5,671 bases of DNA from an uncultured Oscillospiraceae bacterium. Lineage in GTDB: Bacteria; Bacillota_A; Clostridia; Oscillospirales; Oscillospiraceae. The notes beneath the pieces are model-generated. The model did not search any database. It was not told the DNA's origin and worked only from the letters and a program-made list of their open reading frames with translations. The number at the start of each line of letters is the position of its first letter. Position 1 is the stretch's first letter. Of this stretch, positions 4,641 to 5,671 are shown piece after piece. The stretch is taken from assembly GCA_900757695.1 (NCBI GenBank), contig CAAEOU010000313.1, positions 1 to 5,671 on the forward strand, given 5' to 3'. The position numbers and the translations under genes are program-made.

Positions 4641-5671
4641 TCAAAACCGGAAGTATAGGAATGGGTTAAAGGAGCCGTCCACCAGATAGCCGGTCATGAC
4701 CAGCAGCAGTACAAACAGTGTAAAGGGTTCCAGTGCGTTGAGGACCTTACCGGCGGTGGGGTACTGGGAGAGGCGGACAAGCCCATTCCGGAGGAGGGGG
4801 GTGGCTCCCAAAACGGCCAGAATCAGCACCAGAGCGAAGCTGCGCAGACAGTAGACCGCCTCTGCAGAAACCAGCGGGATACCGCCGGCACCGAACAGAC
4901 CGCCAATGTCGGAGAGGGCCTGCCCCATATTCTCCGCGTTGAAGATCACAAAGCTGATCACGACGAAGAATACTACATAGAGATGGGCGAGCGGGCGGCA
5001 TTTCGAGAGAGGTTTCAGCAGCCACAGCTTCTCCATGATCAGAAGAACGGCGAACATCAGTCCCCAGACAACGAAGTTCCAGGCTGCCCCGTGCCAGAAG
5101 CCGGTCAGCATCCACACCACCAGAATATTCAGCAGTTGGCGGGCCCTTCCGACGCGGTTGCCGCCCAGCGGGATATACACATAATCCCGGAACCAGGTGC
5201 CCAGCGATATGTGCCAGCGTCGCCAGAACTCTGTGATGCTGGCGGAAATATAGGGATAGTTAAAGTTTTCAAGGAAGTGGAAGCCAAATACTTTGCCTAG
5301 GCCGATGGCCATATCGCTGTATCCGGAGAAGTCGAAATAAATGTGCAGGGCAAATGCGACGGCGTATAGCCAGTAAAAGAGCACGGACTTCTCATCGGAC
5401 GCCCGGAACACGCTGCACAGCTCTCCCAGTTGGTTGGCGATCAGGATCTTTTTCCCCAATCCAATGAGAAAGCGCCGTACCCCCTCGGCAGCCAGAGCGG
5501 TGGAGTGGGAACGGTGTTCCAACTGCTGTGCAATGTCGGAATAGCGGACGATAGGCCCTGCAATGAGTTGGGGAAACATAGCCACATAGGCTGCCAGGTG
5601 GATCAGATTTTTCTGAGCTGGCTCACCCCGGTATACATCCACCGTATAGCTGATGATCTGGAAGGTGTAGA
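4641..5671 (-). CDS. MBOAT family O-acyltransferase (AlgI/DltB/PatA-like), 5' end outside window
   Basis: The visible 342 residues are the C-terminal part of a polytopic membrane O-acyltransferase; AlgI-like proteins are usually about 460-520 residues, so roughly 130-170 are missing at the right edge. The frame runs through the edge as YTFQIISYTVDVYRG, the AlgI-type signature, so the GTG at 5642 is an internal valine and not a start. Further signatures are MFPQLIAGPIVRYSD, DFSGYSDMAIG, FWRRWHISLGTWFRDYVYIP and LTGFWHGAAWNF. The histidine of the last, at 5091-5093, corresponds to the catalytic MBOAT histidine. Several hydrophobic helices follow. Such proteins pass an acyl group across the membrane to an extracytoplasmic partner, here the DHHW protein encoded next. 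All key residues in view are present. Confidence 0.93.
   Translation of the reverse strand, partial: YTFQIISYTVDVYRGEPAQKNLIHLAAYVAMFPQLIAGPIVRYSDIAQQLEHRSHSTALAAEGVRRFLIGLGKKILIANQLGELCSVFRASDEKSVLFYWLYAVAFALHIYFDFSGYSDMAIGLGKVFGFHFLENFNYPYISASITEFWRRWHISLGTWFRDYVYIPLGGNRVGRARQLLNILVVWMLTGFWHGAAWNFVVWGLMFAVLLIMEKLWLLKPLSKCRPLAHLYVVFFVVISFVIFNAENMGQALSDIGGLFGAGGIPLVSAEAVYCLRSFALVLILAVLGATPLLRNGLVRLSQYPTAGKVLNALEPFTLFVLLLVMTGYLVDGSFNPFLYFRF

Noticed and set aside
4149..4658. A 169-codon plus-strand open frame
   Set aside because: It is antisense to the DHHW gene start and spans the operon junction; no protein signature.
5640..5642. GTG as the start codon of the MBOAT gene
   Set aside because: The frame stays open to the window edge and encodes the conserved YTFQ...DVYRG signature across this codon.
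1..5671. CRISPR array, insertion sequence ends or rRNA
   Set aside because: No regularly spaced repeats, transposase frame or rRNA-like conserved segment was seen on either strand.

Overview
The window looks like a chromosomal stretch from a Gram-positive gut-type Clostridia, probably Oscillospirales. The reasons are indirect: an actinobacterial/firmicute-type DIP1984 protein, a single-anchor phospholipase D-like protein of clostridial type, an MBOAT plus DHHW pair for O-acylation, strong Shine-Dalgarno sites and U-tract terminators. No taxonomic marker gene is present, so this is an inference.

Layout. Positions 1-221 hold no gene but carry stacked inverted repeats, three of which end in T-runs. 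They read as intrinsic terminators for a plus-strand gene left of the window. Positions 222-807 have no convincing gene. They hold a minus-strand open frame of doubtful status (293-616) and, near 589-694, a compact plus-strand structure built around a tRNA T-arm on a 7-bp acceptor-like helix. Positions 808-2193 (minus) encode a membrane-anchored phospholipase D-superfamily protein resembling cardiolipin synthase. Positions 2194-2789 are a divergent promoter region: a good minus promoter with a roughly 200-nt GC-rich leader for the PLD gene, and a plus promoter with a roughly 175-nt structured leader for the next gene. Positions 2790-3245 (plus) encode a full-length DIP1984 protein.

Starting inside the DIP1984 stop codon and running to about 3477 is a stretch with strong long-range self-complementarity and a tRNA-like T-arm (GGTTCGAGTCC). 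I interpret it as a structured, tRNA-like noncoding RNA of about 234 nt co-transcribed with DIP1984. This is the most interesting object here. Comparative genomic work on RNA repair describes tRNA-like and Y RNAs acting with RtcB ligase, Ro/TROVE or SPFH/Band-7 proteins. None of those proteins is visible in the window, so a link to that pathway is only a hypothesis.

Positions 3489-3528 hold a 15-bp hairpin that terminates the minus-strand operon converging on the RNA. That operon (>5671 to 3531) encodes an MBOAT O-acyltransferase, truncated by the window edge, followed 12 nt later by a DHHW/AlgJ-like SGNH-type protein. Together they resemble AlgI plus AlgJ/AlgX, or PatA plus PatB: the MBOAT protein moves an acyl group across the membrane and the extracytoplasmic partner places it on a cell-surface polymer whose identity cannot be read from this sequence.
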